Assembly: GCF_020149765.1 (NCBI RefSeq)
Contig: NZ_CP083808.1
Location: 62,001 to 126,000 of the forward strand
DNA length: 64,000 nucleotides
Source: Pantoea agglomerans
GTDB lineage: Bacteria > Pseudomonadota > Gammaproteobacteria > Enterobacterales > Enterobacteriaceae
Direction of reading: 5' to 3'
In this document: piece by piece, positions 34,941-42,451 of the stretch
Position numbering within the stretch: position 1 is the stretch's first letter
How the letters are laid out: each line of letters opens with the position of its first letter
The notes under the pieces: generated by a model
The model's database searches: none
What the model saw: only the letters and a program-made list of their open reading frames with translations
Told to the model about the DNA's origin: nothing
Program-made: the position numbers and the translations under genes

Positions 34941-35666
34941 ATGATTGAGCAACGACTGTCAGAGCAACGCGGCCATGGCGACCACGGCTGGCTGAACTCA
35001 CGCCACACCTTTTCGTTTGCGAATTACTGGGATCCGAAACAGAGCGGTTTTTCCGACCTGCTGGTGATCAACGACGACCGGGTTGCGGCTTCACGCGGTT
35101 TCGGCGCGCATCCGCACTCCAATATGGAGATCCTCTCTTACGTGCTGGAAGGGGCGCTGGAGCATAAAGATTCCATGGGCACCGGTTCGGTTATCGTTCC
35201 CGGCGACGTGCAGCTGATGAGCGCGGGCAGCGGCGTGACCCACAGCGAATTCAACCATTCGAAAAGCGAAGGCGTACACTTTCTGCAGATCTGGATTGTG
35301 CCGGCTGAAAAAGGAACGCCGCCCGGCTATCAGCAGATTTCGGTGCCGGAAAGCGAAAAACGCGGACAGCTGCGTCTGATCGTCTCGCCTGAGGGTGAAG
35401 ATAGTGCCTTGTCGGTGCGTCAGGATATGCGCCTCTACGCCGGTCTGTTTGATGGCGACGAGCAGCAGACCTTTCCGCTGGACGAGACGCGCTACGCCTA
35501 TATCCACGTTGCGCGCGGCAGCGTAACGGTAAACGGCATGCGTTTTAACGCGGGCGACGGCGCGCGCGTGCGCAACGAGAGCAGCCTGACTTTTAGCGAA
35601 GGCGACAATGCCGAAGTACTGCTGTTCGATCTGCGTCCGATCGAGGTAAACCATCCGAGCCGCTGA
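34941..35666 (+). CDS. YhhW-type pirin (quercetin dioxygenase family)
   Basis: A 241-residue bicupin closely related to E. coli YhhW, a pirin with quercetin 2,3-dioxygenase activity in vitro. Metal ligands: FGAHPHSNMEILSYVLEG (two His) and the later SGVTHSEFNHS (His and Glu), around residues 55-110. ATG at 34941 has AGGAG 6 bases upstream; the frame is open from 34884 but without a start signal. Divergent LysR neighbour suggests inducible expression, perhaps by plant phenolics. Confidence 0.9.
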   Translation: MIEQRLSEQRGHGDHGWLNSRHTFSFANYWDPKQSGFSDLLVINDDRVAASRGFGAHPHSNMEILSYVLEGALEHKDSMGTGSVIVPGDVQLMSAGSGVTHSEFNHSKSEGVHFLQIWIVPAEKGTPPGYQQISVPESEKRGQLRLIVSPEGEDSALSVRQDMRLYAGLFDGDEQQTFPLDETRYAYIHVARGSVTVNGMRFNAGDGARVRNESSLTFSEGDNAEVLLFDLRPIEVNHPSR

Positions 35667-35734
35667 TCGCTGACTCAAGCGCGTCACTGAAGGTGTCAGA
35701 ACCTGACTGAAGTCACGCTGGCACCTTATTAACT

Positions 35735-35768
35735 AAAGCAGCACGCCGCATTTGCGGCGTGCTGCTTT
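35735..35768. terminator. Strong bidirectional terminator
   Basis: Perfect 15-bp stem AAAGCAGCACGCCGC / GCGGCGTGCTGCTTT with ATTT loop between convergent genes; A-run and T-run flank the stem for both directions. Confidence 0.9.
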
Positions 35769-35772
35769 GCGC

Positions 35773-36450
35773 TTACTTCTCGTTGCGCTCTTCCTCTTTC
35801 TCCAGCCCGAGCGGCACTTCATGATCCAGACGGTGCGGCTTCAGCAGCTGAATATCCAGGATCACATAGGTCATCGTGGTGATAAACAGCGAGATCACGC
35901 TGCCGATCACGCCGCTGGTGGTAAAGGTAAAGAAGTTATACATCACCACCCAGGTCACGCAGATAAACAGCGCCAGCGCGACGTTAATCGCGGAAAACGA
36001 GTAGTGGGTCGTGCGCGCGCCGAGATCCATGATCTGCTTATACAGATTGCCGCCGGTGTACTTCTCCAGCAGCATGATTGAGCGCTCCCAGTTTTGCAGC
36101 CGACGGGCGCTGCTGCGGGTGACAAACAGGAACAGCAGCGACAGGAAAAAGCCGGAGAAGGCGATCAGCACCGGCACCGCCTGCAGCGCGTAGTCGAGGC
36201 TTTTATGACCGGTGGTATGCGAAAGATCCAGCGTCAGCGAGGCGCCCAGCGCGCCATAGAGAAACACGAACAGCGCGAGGAAAAGCGCGTTGCGCTTCCA
36301 GTCGCTCTCGACTTCAACCATCCGCTGCGCCCGCGCGCTGTACAGCGCCTGGCGTATTGATTCCGCCTGCGCGGAATCAGGCTCGAGCTTCTCTACCGGC
36401 TCGCCGAAAAAGGTGTGCAGAAACGGCTCATCCGCTTTTTCAATTATCAT
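35773..36450 (-). CDS. Four-TM inner-membrane protein of unknown function
   Basis: About 225 residues. After a soluble acidic N-terminus (about 55 residues) there are two TM pairs, near residues 57-78/91-112 and 156-175/182-203. A cytoplasmic loop between them reads SSARRLQNWERSIMLLEKYT. The C-terminus is highly charged (EKEEERNEK). The start at 36450 (MIIEKADEPF) was chosen because upstream residues in the frame look non-coding; an AAAGAA is the only ribosome binding site. I do not recognise a named family. Confidence 0.65.
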   Translation of the reverse strand: MIIEKADEPFLHTFFGEPVEKLEPDSAQAESIRQALYSARAQRMVEVESDWKRNALFLALFVFLYGALGASLTLDLSHTTGHKSLDYALQAVPVLIAFSGFFLSLLFLFVTRSSARRLQNWERSIMLLEKYTGGNLYKQIMDLGARTTHYSFSAINVALALFICVTWVVMYNFFTFTTSGVIGSVISLFITTMTYVILDIQLLKPHRLDHEVPLGLEKEEERNEK

Positions 36451-36769
36451 TTCTTTTATCCATACAGGTGATACGCGATGGGCACAGTGTAATGGAGGGG
36501 TGCCGCATGGCAAAGCGCGGCTTTCAATCTGGGGCAGAGTGCGGTGGCGCGTTCTGAAAAGGTTTTTACCCTCTGCTAAGTCTGCGCCGTTGAAGGTCAC
36601 TTAAATGGGTGGGCGAATCGGCGTATCTTAAATTCTTTAGCCGGTTGAGGCTGGAATAAGTGCAGCGCCGCTCAGTGAGCGAAACACTATTGCTGAGAGG
36701 TGCGCCGATCGAGGCACGACAACGAAAAAGACCCGCAAAGCGAGCCTTTAATTTATTAGGTGCTGATAT

Positions 36770-36979
36770 TTATTTGCTTGAAAAAATAAAAGACAGAACG
36801 ACATGAGATATTTTTATTGCGCTATAGAAAGTTAACATCATGACTAGCGGTTTAGACAGCCTTTCTGGCGCAGTAAACCAACAATTGAACGCCACATTTG
36901 CACCGCTCAGCAATGAGGCCGCTATCAATATACCCAAACCAGTCGATATGCCTTTTATTAACTTTGGGTTAACTTTCAT
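36770..36979 (-). CDS. Small two-TM membrane protein, candidate bacteriocin immunity protein
   Basis: A 69-residue basic membrane protein: MKVNPKLIKGISTGLGILIA begins the first hydrophobic segment (about residues 10-32), and a second covers about 45-66 (VMMLTFYSAIKISHVVLSFI). Its ATG follows directly on the stop codon of the bacteriocin-like gene (TAAATG), so translation is probably coupled. Small multi-span proteins encoded right after class II microcin precursors are typically immunity proteins. No family match is claimed; the role is inferred from size, topology and position. Confidence 0.55.
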   Translation of the reverse strand: MKVNPKLIKGISTGLGILIAASLLSGANVAFNCWFTAPERLSKPLVMMLTFYSAIKISHVVLSFIFSSK

Positions 36980-37147
36980 TTACCATGAGCACCCATCACT
37001 GCCGCAGTTGCCTGAGTTTGATCTTCCGCTACCGCCGTCTCCACTAAGACTGCCTCTGGATGATCCTCCGGCGCAGTCGGGGCTATAACCACTATTAGCG
37101 TTAGCACCAGCAACCTTTTCCAGCTGCGTGGCATTCAAAATTTCCAT
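36980..37147 (-). CDS. Bacteriocin/microcin-like precursor peptide with GA-type leader
   Basis: A 55-residue peptide missed by length cut-offs. The N-terminus MEILNATQLEKVAGA has the spacing of double-glycine leaders (hydrophobic residues at -12, -7 and -4, then Gly-Ala as in several microcins). The predicted mature part is about 40 residues, rich in Gly and Ser with three cysteines (Cys25, Cys48, Cys53), ending NCGSDGCSW. GGAGA lies 7 bases upstream of the ATG. The stop codon abuts the start of the small membrane gene. No exporter (peptidase-containing ABC transporter) is in the window. Product class is inference. Confidence 0.6.
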   Translation of the reverse strand: MEILNATQLEKVAGANANSGYSPDCAGGSSRGSLSGDGGSGRSNSGNCGSDGCSW

Positions 37148-37246
37148 ATTCGACTCTCCAGTTTTTAATTTAAACAGACTAAGCAGCGCTGCATTTTTTT
37201 TATATCAACCGGAGAAAAAATAAGCAAGATTCAGGAGGTGCTTAAA

Positions 37247-37375
37247 ATGTTTAAATCGACGATAGATTACACAGCACTTTTGACAGGCAGGCTTTTAGCA
37301 CCGAAATCATTTCTAATGAGAACAGATGCAACCAATTTTTTACCAGTTATCGAGATATGTATAGCGTTGTTTTGA
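37247..37375 (+). CDS. Possible 42-residue peptide with consensus ribosome binding site
   Basis: ATG at 37247 is preceded by AGGAGGTG at an ideal 6 bases, and the frame encodes MFKSTIDYTALLTGRLLAPK and so on to IEICIALF. It is divergent from the bacteriocin-like gene and 99 bases from it. No family is recognised; it could be a regulatory or leader peptide, or chance. Confidence 0.3.
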   Translation: MFKSTIDYTALLTGRLLAPKSFLMRTDATNFLPVIEICIALF

Positions 37376-38361
37376 TTCAGTGAATTAAAGGTGTTAAAAA
37401 TAACAATTACTTCACAGCCACTATGAATTTATAGCCATTGAGGGAGAAGGTTTTCACAAGGGAGCGAGGCCATATTTATCATCGCCAGACGGATTTTATT
37501 CTGTTTATTATTATTCAGCGGCCAGAGAATATCTAAACCTCCCTGGACTTGCTCCATAGAGATTGCATGGATAGCAACGCCTGCTTCAGGCAGAGCGCGA
37601 AGACTGTGCAGATGAATGTCCGCTAAGAGCGAGGAGCGGACGTTCAAAGTTGTTCTCACCAGCACACCTGTGGTTACTGACAGTAATCGGGGATACCATC
37701 AGCTATTCATCTTTCACTCTCTCCTTGAGTCAGCATTACGTTCAAGGGCTGAAATCAATTACTTTGACGAGACATTTCATTCAACCCCTGGAGATATTTG
37801 CATTCGGTGTAATCTCAGGCCATTTTCCTTTTAGTTATGTCCGGGTGAATGGCGAAGATGTTCTCATTCTGTTTGAAATATCTCCCCACTGACAACTATC
37901 AAAACGTCCGCTTTTGGTGCTTTTCGGATCCCGGCATGTTAACGCAGAAACCCTGTGCCAACAGGCTGCACCAACCTGGGGGCGATTACTTTATTTCTGT
38001 GCGCAAACCCCAGAAACCAGCCCCGCGGGTTGGCCCGGGTATGTTTAATCACGGTTTAATGTCATTGCAAAAGAAATAAAATAAAACATAGCGAAACAAA
38101 TGAACCGGACCTTGAATATGGCAATCATTAAAGGGATGTGCAATATATTTAACACTGCATTAACACAGTGGGTGATAATCATGCCTCTCTGCTCAGCATA
38201 ATAAATCCGGCAGGGAAAACAGGAGTTGGCTTTTATTTCAGTACATACAAATCCTGAAAATAAAGGAGGCTGCTGCACCAGTGAATACCATCGCAGAAAA
38301 ACTGTAATACCCATTCAGCGCAGAAAATAAATTTATTTCATCAATGATAAGAGGAAGCATC
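37376..38361. other. AT-rich accessory spacer without a clear gene
   Basis: Several short frames on both strands but none with good start signals. The - strand frame 37429-37665 contains ISMEQVQGGLDILWPL, which superficially recalls a double-glycine leader but lies mid-frame. An eroded copy of the hairpin repeat is at 37902. Confidence 0.4.
37902..37940. repeat. Hairpin repeat copy 1 (eroded)
   Basis: AACGTCCGCTTTTGGTGC followed by TTTTCGGATCCCGGCATG: the left arm matches the family core, the right arm is mutated. Confidence 0.55.
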
Positions 38362-38833
38362 GTGAAATTTAAAAATATGACTGTGTTAGTGAGTATGGTG
38401 CTGCTGTACTCGGCTCAGGGGATGGCGAGGCAGTATGATGCCCTGCATCAGGCATTGCCCTAAGCAGCCCTAAAGCCACCTTCCTTCTCGTCGGGGCCGG
38501 GGTGCCGGCGGGGCCGGGGGACAGGGCGGAGCAGGAGGCGCGTTTGGCGGTACGGGTGGTCAGGGTGGTCAAGGGGGGCAGGGCGGCCAGGGCGGAAATG
38601 ACGGCAACGGTGCCGGAAATTCCAGTCAGAACGGCAACAATTCAAACAATGACAACGGCAGTAAAAACGGCAACGGTGCCAATCAGGGCAACAACAGCAA
38701 CAACGGCACCGGAAACGCCAACGGCAGTCAGGATGGAAACGGAAACGATGCCGGCAACAGCAGCAGTGGCGGCGGCGACAGCAGCGGTGGCGATGGCGGC
38801 GATGGCGGTAACGGCGGTGATGGCGGCGACTGA
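38362..38833 (+). pseudogene. Gly-rich secreted protein gene, frameshifted (family member 1)
   Basis: A GTG start (38362) with AGAGGAA upstream encodes a signal-peptide-like start, MKFKNMTVLVSMVLLYSAQG, ending at a TAA at 38461. In another frame, from about 38480 to the TGA at 38833, a long Gly/Gln/Asn-rich sequence is encoded (GGQGGQGGQGGNDGNG..., then NNSNNG and GGDGGDGGNGGDGGD). The two halves correspond to signal peptide plus repeat domain of the neighbouring genes. A frameshift or small deletion, plus a TAA at 38471, separates them. Likely an inactivated paralogue. Confidence 0.65.
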
Positions 38834-38916
38834 TGTCTGGCTGATTACCCGACTACAGCTCCTGCCTTTGTCCGGGCGGGCAGGAGCATTCAGTTTTCAC
38901 AGCACAGGAACTCCTT

Positions 38917-39429
38917 ATGAAAAAGACCAGATTCTGTACAGTTTTGATGGCCGCTGCACTGGCAGTGGCGTATCCGGTTTACTCGCTGGCCCAGACGGCC
39001 AGCGAAGCAGATGTCGCATCCTCAGATCAGTCTGCCGTGCCTCATGCAGGCAGCGACGGCGTCAAGGGCAGTGGTGACAACGGCGGCGCCGGCGGAAAAG
39101 GGGGAGCTGCGGGCAAAGGCACAAACGGGGGAAATGGCGGCAATGGCGGGAACGGGGGAAATTCCGGCAGCTCCGGCGACAGCGGCGATGCCGGTGGAGC
39201 GGGTGGAATGGGTGGTGCCGGTGGAACGGGTGGTGCCGGTGGAGCGGGCGGTGCCGGTGGAGCGGGCGGCGCGGGTGGAGCGGGCGGCGCGGGTGGTGCC
39301 GGTGGTGCTGGTGGTGCCGGTGGCCACGGCGGAAGCGGCGGACAGGGTGGTAACGGGGGAGCCGGTGGCAAAGGCGGCTCGGGAGGCGAAGGTTTTCTGA
39401 AAAGGGTTTTTGAATCGCCACAGGTTTAA
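38917..39429 (+). CDS. Secreted Gly-Gly-X repeat protein (family member 2)
   Basis: A 170-residue protein with a Sec signal peptide (residues 1-25, MKKTRFCTVLMAAALAVAYP then VYSLAQ). From residue 45 on it consists almost wholly of GGX triplets, first GGN-type then GGA-type (GGAGGAGGAGG), with a short C-terminal FLKRVFESPQV. AGGA lies 7 bases before the ATG. The stop codon falls at the left edge of the IS3 element, so the native C-terminus may have been altered by the insertion. GGX repeats are expected to form a polyglycine-II helix bundle; function unknown. Confidence 0.75.
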   Translation: MKKTRFCTVLMAAALAVAYPVYSLAQTASEADVASSDQSAVPHAGSDGVKGSGDNGGAGGKGGAAGKGTNGGNGGNGGNGGNSGSSGDSGDAGGAGGMGGAGGTGGAGGAGGAGGAGGAGGAGGAGGAGGAGGAGGHGGSGGQGGNGGAGGKGGSGGEGFLKRVFESPQV

Positions 39430-40599
39430 CAGACACCTCAGAGCCATTTAAGATGACTTAAAGAGAGGTGCCCATGAGCGGTAAGCGTTATCCCGAAGAG
39501 TTTAAAATTGAAGCGGTCAAACAGGTTGTTGATCGTGGTTATTCTGTTTCCAGCGTTGCAATACGTCTTGATATCACCACCCACGGCCCTTACGCCTGGA
39601 TAAAGAAGTAATAAAGAACAGTCAGATGCTCCGGCTGAGATCCGCCGTCTCCAGAAAGAGCTGAAGCGGGTTACCGACGAACGGGACATATTAAAAAAAG
39701 CCGCGGCGTACTTAGCAAAGCTGTCCGACTGAGGAACGTCTTTAACCGTGACAACACCCGTTGCTGGCCTGTTCGCCTGCTCTGTCGGGTGCTGGATGTT
39801 CATCCCAGTGGCTTTTACGCCTGGCTTCAGGAGCCGCATTCACAATGCCATCAGGCAGACCTGAGACTGACAGGACAGATTAAACCGTTCTGGCTGGAAT
39901 CGGGATGCGTCTATGGTTATCGCAAGATCTATCTGAATCTGCGGGACAGCGGGCAACAGTGCGGAGTCAAAAGAGTCTGGCGACTGATGAAACGTGCCGG
40001 GATAAAAGCTCAGTTCGGATACCGGAGCCCGCGTGCTCGTAAAGGCGAGGCCAGTATCGTGCCGCCCAACAGGCTCCAGCGACAGTTCAATCCGGATGCT
40101 CCGGATGAGCGTTGGGTAACGGACATTACCTACATCAGGACCCACGAAGGCTGGCTCTGTCTTGCCGTGGTTGTTGATCTGTTCTCACGCAAAGTTATCG
40201 GCTGGTCAATGCAATCCCGGATGACAAAGAACATTGTCCTCAACGCATTGCTAATGGCTGCATGGCGGCGTAATCCCCAAAAACAGGTGCTGGTTCACTC
40301 TGATCAGGGCAGTCAGTACACAAGCCATGAGTGGCAGTCGTTCCTGAAATCACATGGACTGGAGGGCAGCATGAGCCGTCGAGGTAACTGCCACAATAAT
40401 GCAGTTGCAGAAAGCTTTTTCCAGTTGCTGAAGCGTGAACGGGTAAAGAAAAAGATCTACGGAACGCGGGAAGAAACCCGCAGCGTTTTTTTGATTACAT
40501 CGAAATTTTTTATAACAGTAAGCGTCTGCATAGTTCTGGCGATCAGATGTCACCGACAGAATATGAAAACCAGTATTATCAACGGCTCGGAAGTGTCTG
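39430..40599. mobile_element. Decayed IS3-family element (IS1222-like)
   Basis: Terminal inverted repeats are visible: left CAGACACCTCAGAGCC (39430-39445) and right, as its complement, CAGACACTTCCGAGCC (ending 40599), 14 of 16 identical. Exact outer ends and target duplication could not be fixed. It encodes orfA and orfB of an IS3 transposase, both frameshifted, so it is not autonomous. It separates the + strand from the - strand group of Gly-rich genes. Confidence 0.8.
39474..39732 (+). pseudogene. IS3-family transposase OrfA, frameshifted
   Basis: Begins MSGKRYPEEFKIEAVKQVVD with the helix-turn-helix VSSVAIRLDITTHGPYAW typical of IS3 OrfA, but runs into TAA at 39609. The remainder (KEQSDAPAEIRRLQKELKRV...) continues in the +1 frame to the TGA at 39730. 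Compared with intact relatives, roughly a dozen residues (after AWIKK) are missing, indicating a deletion that broke the frame. Confidence 0.8.
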
Positions 40600-40619
40600 G
40601 ATTATCCGTGGCGATTTAG
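39789..40619 (+). pseudogene. IS3-family transposase OrfB (DDE integrase), 3' frameshift
   Basis: The rve integrase core is well preserved: catalytic Asp in DERWVTDITYIRTHEGW, second Asp in VLVHSDQGSQYTS and Glu in [17 protein letters not shown]. After REETRS (about 40480) the frame shifts. The expected continuation [20 protein letters not shown] lies in another frame, while this one ends in the unrelated [13 protein letters not shown] tail. OrfB of this family is normally made by a -1 ribosomal frameshift from orfA, so the first codons lie upstream of the ATG at 39789. Confidence 0.8.
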
Positions 40620-40726
40620 GCTGCTTTTTTATCACGCGGGCTTATTGCTTGCCGGCATAGTTAAAACATTAAGAACTGGCAGTCGAAAGGATTGAAAAAG
40701 AACTTGTGCATTACTTTTAATAAGCA

Positions 40727-40755
40727 GGTCTGCTTCTGGCACAAAGCGGACATGC
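40727..40755. repeat. Hairpin repeat copy 2
   Basis: GTCTGCTTCTGGCACAAAGC followed by GGACATGC; one arm pair of the family (consensus TGTCCGCTTTTGGCAC...AGCGGACA). Confidence 0.7.
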
Positions 40756-40857
40756 TAAAAAATCATGATGGCTGCCAGGACAACATCAGGTCCTGATACA
40801 GGAATATCGGGGAGCTGACTGACTGATTTTCATTTTGTTATCTTCTCAACAGCAAGA

Positions 40858-41265
40858 CTATTTTGACGCCCTTGCACCGCTCATGCCTGGGGCCCCGTCA
40901 TGGCCTCCATTACTGCCTCCGCTCCCTCCCATACCACCTACTCCCCCGGGTCCTGCATCACCGCCATTACCGCCATTACCCGAGCCATCGCCATTTCCGC
41001 CATTGCCCCCGTTTCCACCGTCCTGACCGCCATCCCCCCCATCTCCGCCATTTCCATTACTGCCCGCACCTGCATTTCCTCCGTCCCCTCCGTTACCGTC
41101 ACCACTGCCATCTCCACCATCTCCGCCGTCACCGTCAGCCCATACAGACGAGCTGACAAGACCAGTAACAACAGCAGAAGTTACCGTGAAAACGGTAACG
41201 AAAGGTCTTAGTAAAGCTGATACAAAAATAATGAAGAAAACGCCTTTCCGGATAATCTCTCGCAT
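40858..41265 (-). CDS. Secreted Gly-rich repeat protein (family member 3)
   Basis: A 135-residue protein. An unusually long hydrophobic N-terminus (about residues 8-44, IIRKGVFFIIFVSALLRPFV then VTSAVVTGLVSSSVWA) serves as signal sequence. Then come GGDGGDGSGDGNGGDGG-type repeats to residue 115, and a short tail HDGAPGMSGARASK. AGAGGAAG precedes the ATG. Fourth and last gene of the - strand run. Repeats are rich in Asp and Asn at the X position of GGX, unlike the Ala-rich member 2. Confidence 0.75.
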   Translation of the reverse strand: MREIIRKGVFFIIFVSALLRPFVTVFTVTSAVVTGLVSSSVWADGDGGDGGDGSGDGNGGDGGNAGAGSNGNGGDGGDGGQDGGNGGNGGNGDGSGNGGNGGDAGPGGVGGMGGSGGSNGGHDGAPGMSGARASK

Positions 41266-41299
41266 CAGATATCTTCCTCTCAGTCTTTACTCTTCAGGG

Positions 41300-41647
41300 T
41301 TAAATATCACCACCACCATCACCACCATCACCACCTGACGAATTGTCGCCACTGCCCCCATCGCCGCCATCCCCACCGTCAGCGCCGTTGGTGCCCCCAT
41401 TTCCGCCATTACCTCCATCAGAGTTATTTCCTGTGCCGGCATTGCCGCCATTTCCTCCATTACCACCGGATTCGCCCGGGCCACCATCACCGCCGGTGCC
41501 GCCGTTTGCGATCAGGACAAAAGCGATGGCTGATCTCTGTACGGTATAGAAAGGAATGGCACAGGCTGCGTGTGTGATAATCGTGAGTGCACATAAACTG
41601 GGTTTCAAAAATCTGATAATGCACCTATATGGATTTGGGCTGGTCAT
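41300..41647 (-). CDS. Secreted Gly-rich repeat protein (family member 4)
   Basis: About 115 residues starting at ATG 41647 (MTSPNPYRCIIRFLKPSLCA), with a hydrophobic stretch to about residue 33. The block SAIAFVLIANGGTGGDGG parallels VHPYVLIGDANGGNGGDGG of member 6. The rest is GGN/GGD repeats ending GGDGGDGGGDI. The start overlaps the last 23 bases of the upstream member 5, suggesting translational coupling; a later in-frame TTG is an alternative start. The signal peptide is weaker than in the other members. Confidence 0.6.
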   Translation of the reverse strand: MTSPNPYRCIIRFLKPSLCALTIITHAACAIPFYTVQRSAIAFVLIANGGTGGDGGPGESGGNGGNGGNAGTGNNSDGGNGGNGGTNGADGGDGGDGGSGDNSSGGDGGDGGGDI

Positions 41648-42044
41648 TGTTGCCCCCGTTTCCCCCATTACCACCAGCTGAGTTATCAGCTGCACCACCG
41701 TCGCCGCCATTTCCGCCATTAGCGCTCGGGCTCATGTTTTTATGATGTTTGTGGTGTTTATGGTGAGAACCTGGTTCTGCTCCGGCGCCATTGCCGCCAT
41801 TGCCTCCATTGCCTCCATTCGGAGCTCCATTTCCTCCTTTGCCGCCATTTAGGCAATCAGTACCGGGAACGCCGTCTTTACCATTCTGACCATCAGGAGA
41901 GTTGCTTTGCCCATCCTGACCATTTTGGCTCTCACAGGCAGAAAGTTGTGGGGCAGCCACTATCTGAGTACTAGCTGACACCTGAAGGGAAAATATCCCG
42001 TGAAATAAAGGGACCAGGGTTAATAAATACCGTTTTCTGTACAT
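41625..42044 (-). CDS. Secreted Gly-rich repeat protein with His-rich linker (family member 5)
   Basis: About 139 residues from ATG 42044 (MYRKRYLLTLVPLFHGIFSL then QVSASTQ): a clear signal peptide. The mature protein has two cysteines near residues 36 and 60, a NGQDGQSNSPDGQNGKDG segment and GGN repeats. A basic/His linker follows (GSHHKHHKHHKNMSPS, near residue 95), then further GGN/GGD repeats and the tail NNDQPKSI. The His-rich linker could bind metal and is unique within the family. AGAGG lies 10 bases before this ATG; a start at 42098 is possible but unlikely. Confidence 0.7.
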   Translation of the reverse strand: MYRKRYLLTLVPLFHGIFSLQVSASTQIVAAPQLSACESQNGQDGQSNSPDGQNGKDGVPGTDCLNGGKGGNGAPNGGNGGNGGNGAGAEPGSHHKHHKHHKNMSPSANGGNGGDGGAADNSAGGNGGNGGNNDQPKSI

Positions 42045-42115
42045 AGTTATTAAACCTCTTGATGAGTAGCTGCCACAAGATGTGGCAGCTGTGGCCAAAT
42101 GTTACGGTGAATTAA

Positions 42116-42451
42116 TTAAGCACCATCACCACCATCACCACCATCACCACCGCCATTTCCATCTCCGGAGCCATTGCCGTCTCCAGAGCCATTTCCTGTT
42201 CCATTATCATTACCGCTACCATTGCCGTTACCGCTGGCACTGTTATTACCACCGTCACCCCCATCGCCGCCCGGGGAGTTGGCACCAGAACCACCATCAC
42301 CGCCATTACCGCCATTAGCATCACCGATTAAAACGTAGGGATGTACCGAATGAGATGTAATGGGCATACTGTGAAGAGTAGAAGCGGCAGACAGACGAGC
42401 TGTTGCAACCAGTAAAAAGCCTAAAACAAGAGTGATTTTGTCAGATCTCAT
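42116..42451 (-). CDS. Secreted Gly-rich repeat protein (family member 6)
   Basis: A 111-residue protein with a signal peptide (MRSDKITLVLGFLLVATARL, cleavage probably after SAA near residue 23). A short unique segment ends in PYVLIGDANGGNGG. The remainder is GGDGG, GNGNGSGNDN and GSGDGNG repeats, ending GGDGGDGGDGA. AAGGA lies 6 bases before the ATG. It is the first gene of the four-gene - strand run (members 6, 5, 4, 3). Confidence 0.75.
   Translation of the reverse strand: MRSDKITLVLGFLLVATARLSAASTLHSMPITSHSVHPYVLIGDANGGNGGDGGSGANSPGGDGGDGGNNSASGNGNGSGNDNGTGNGSGDGNGSGDGNGGGDGGDGGDGA

Noticed and set aside
37429..37665. - strand frame containing ISMEQVQGGLDILWPL, reminiscent of a double-glycine leader
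   Set aside because: The motif lies about 40 residues into the frame and the Met before it has no ribosome binding site; the downstream peptide lacks bacteriocin character.
39042..39371. Long - strand frame coding PPAPPAPP repeats
   Set aside because: Exact antisense shadow of the GGX repeats of the secreted protein at 38917; no signal peptide or ribosome binding site.
40835..41209. + strand Pro-rich and His-rich frames
   Set aside because: Shadows of Gly-rich member 3 on the opposite strand.
42082..42318. + strand frame with a poly-His run (HHHHHHHHHH)
   Set aside because: Antisense to the GGD repeats of Gly-rich member 6; produced by CAC/CAT complement of GTG/ATG, no start context.
38480..42400. 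Regularly spaced repeats considered as a CRISPR array
   Set aside because: Periodicity is 3-9 bases within open reading frames; there are no spacers, no direct repeats of 24-40 bases and no cas genes.
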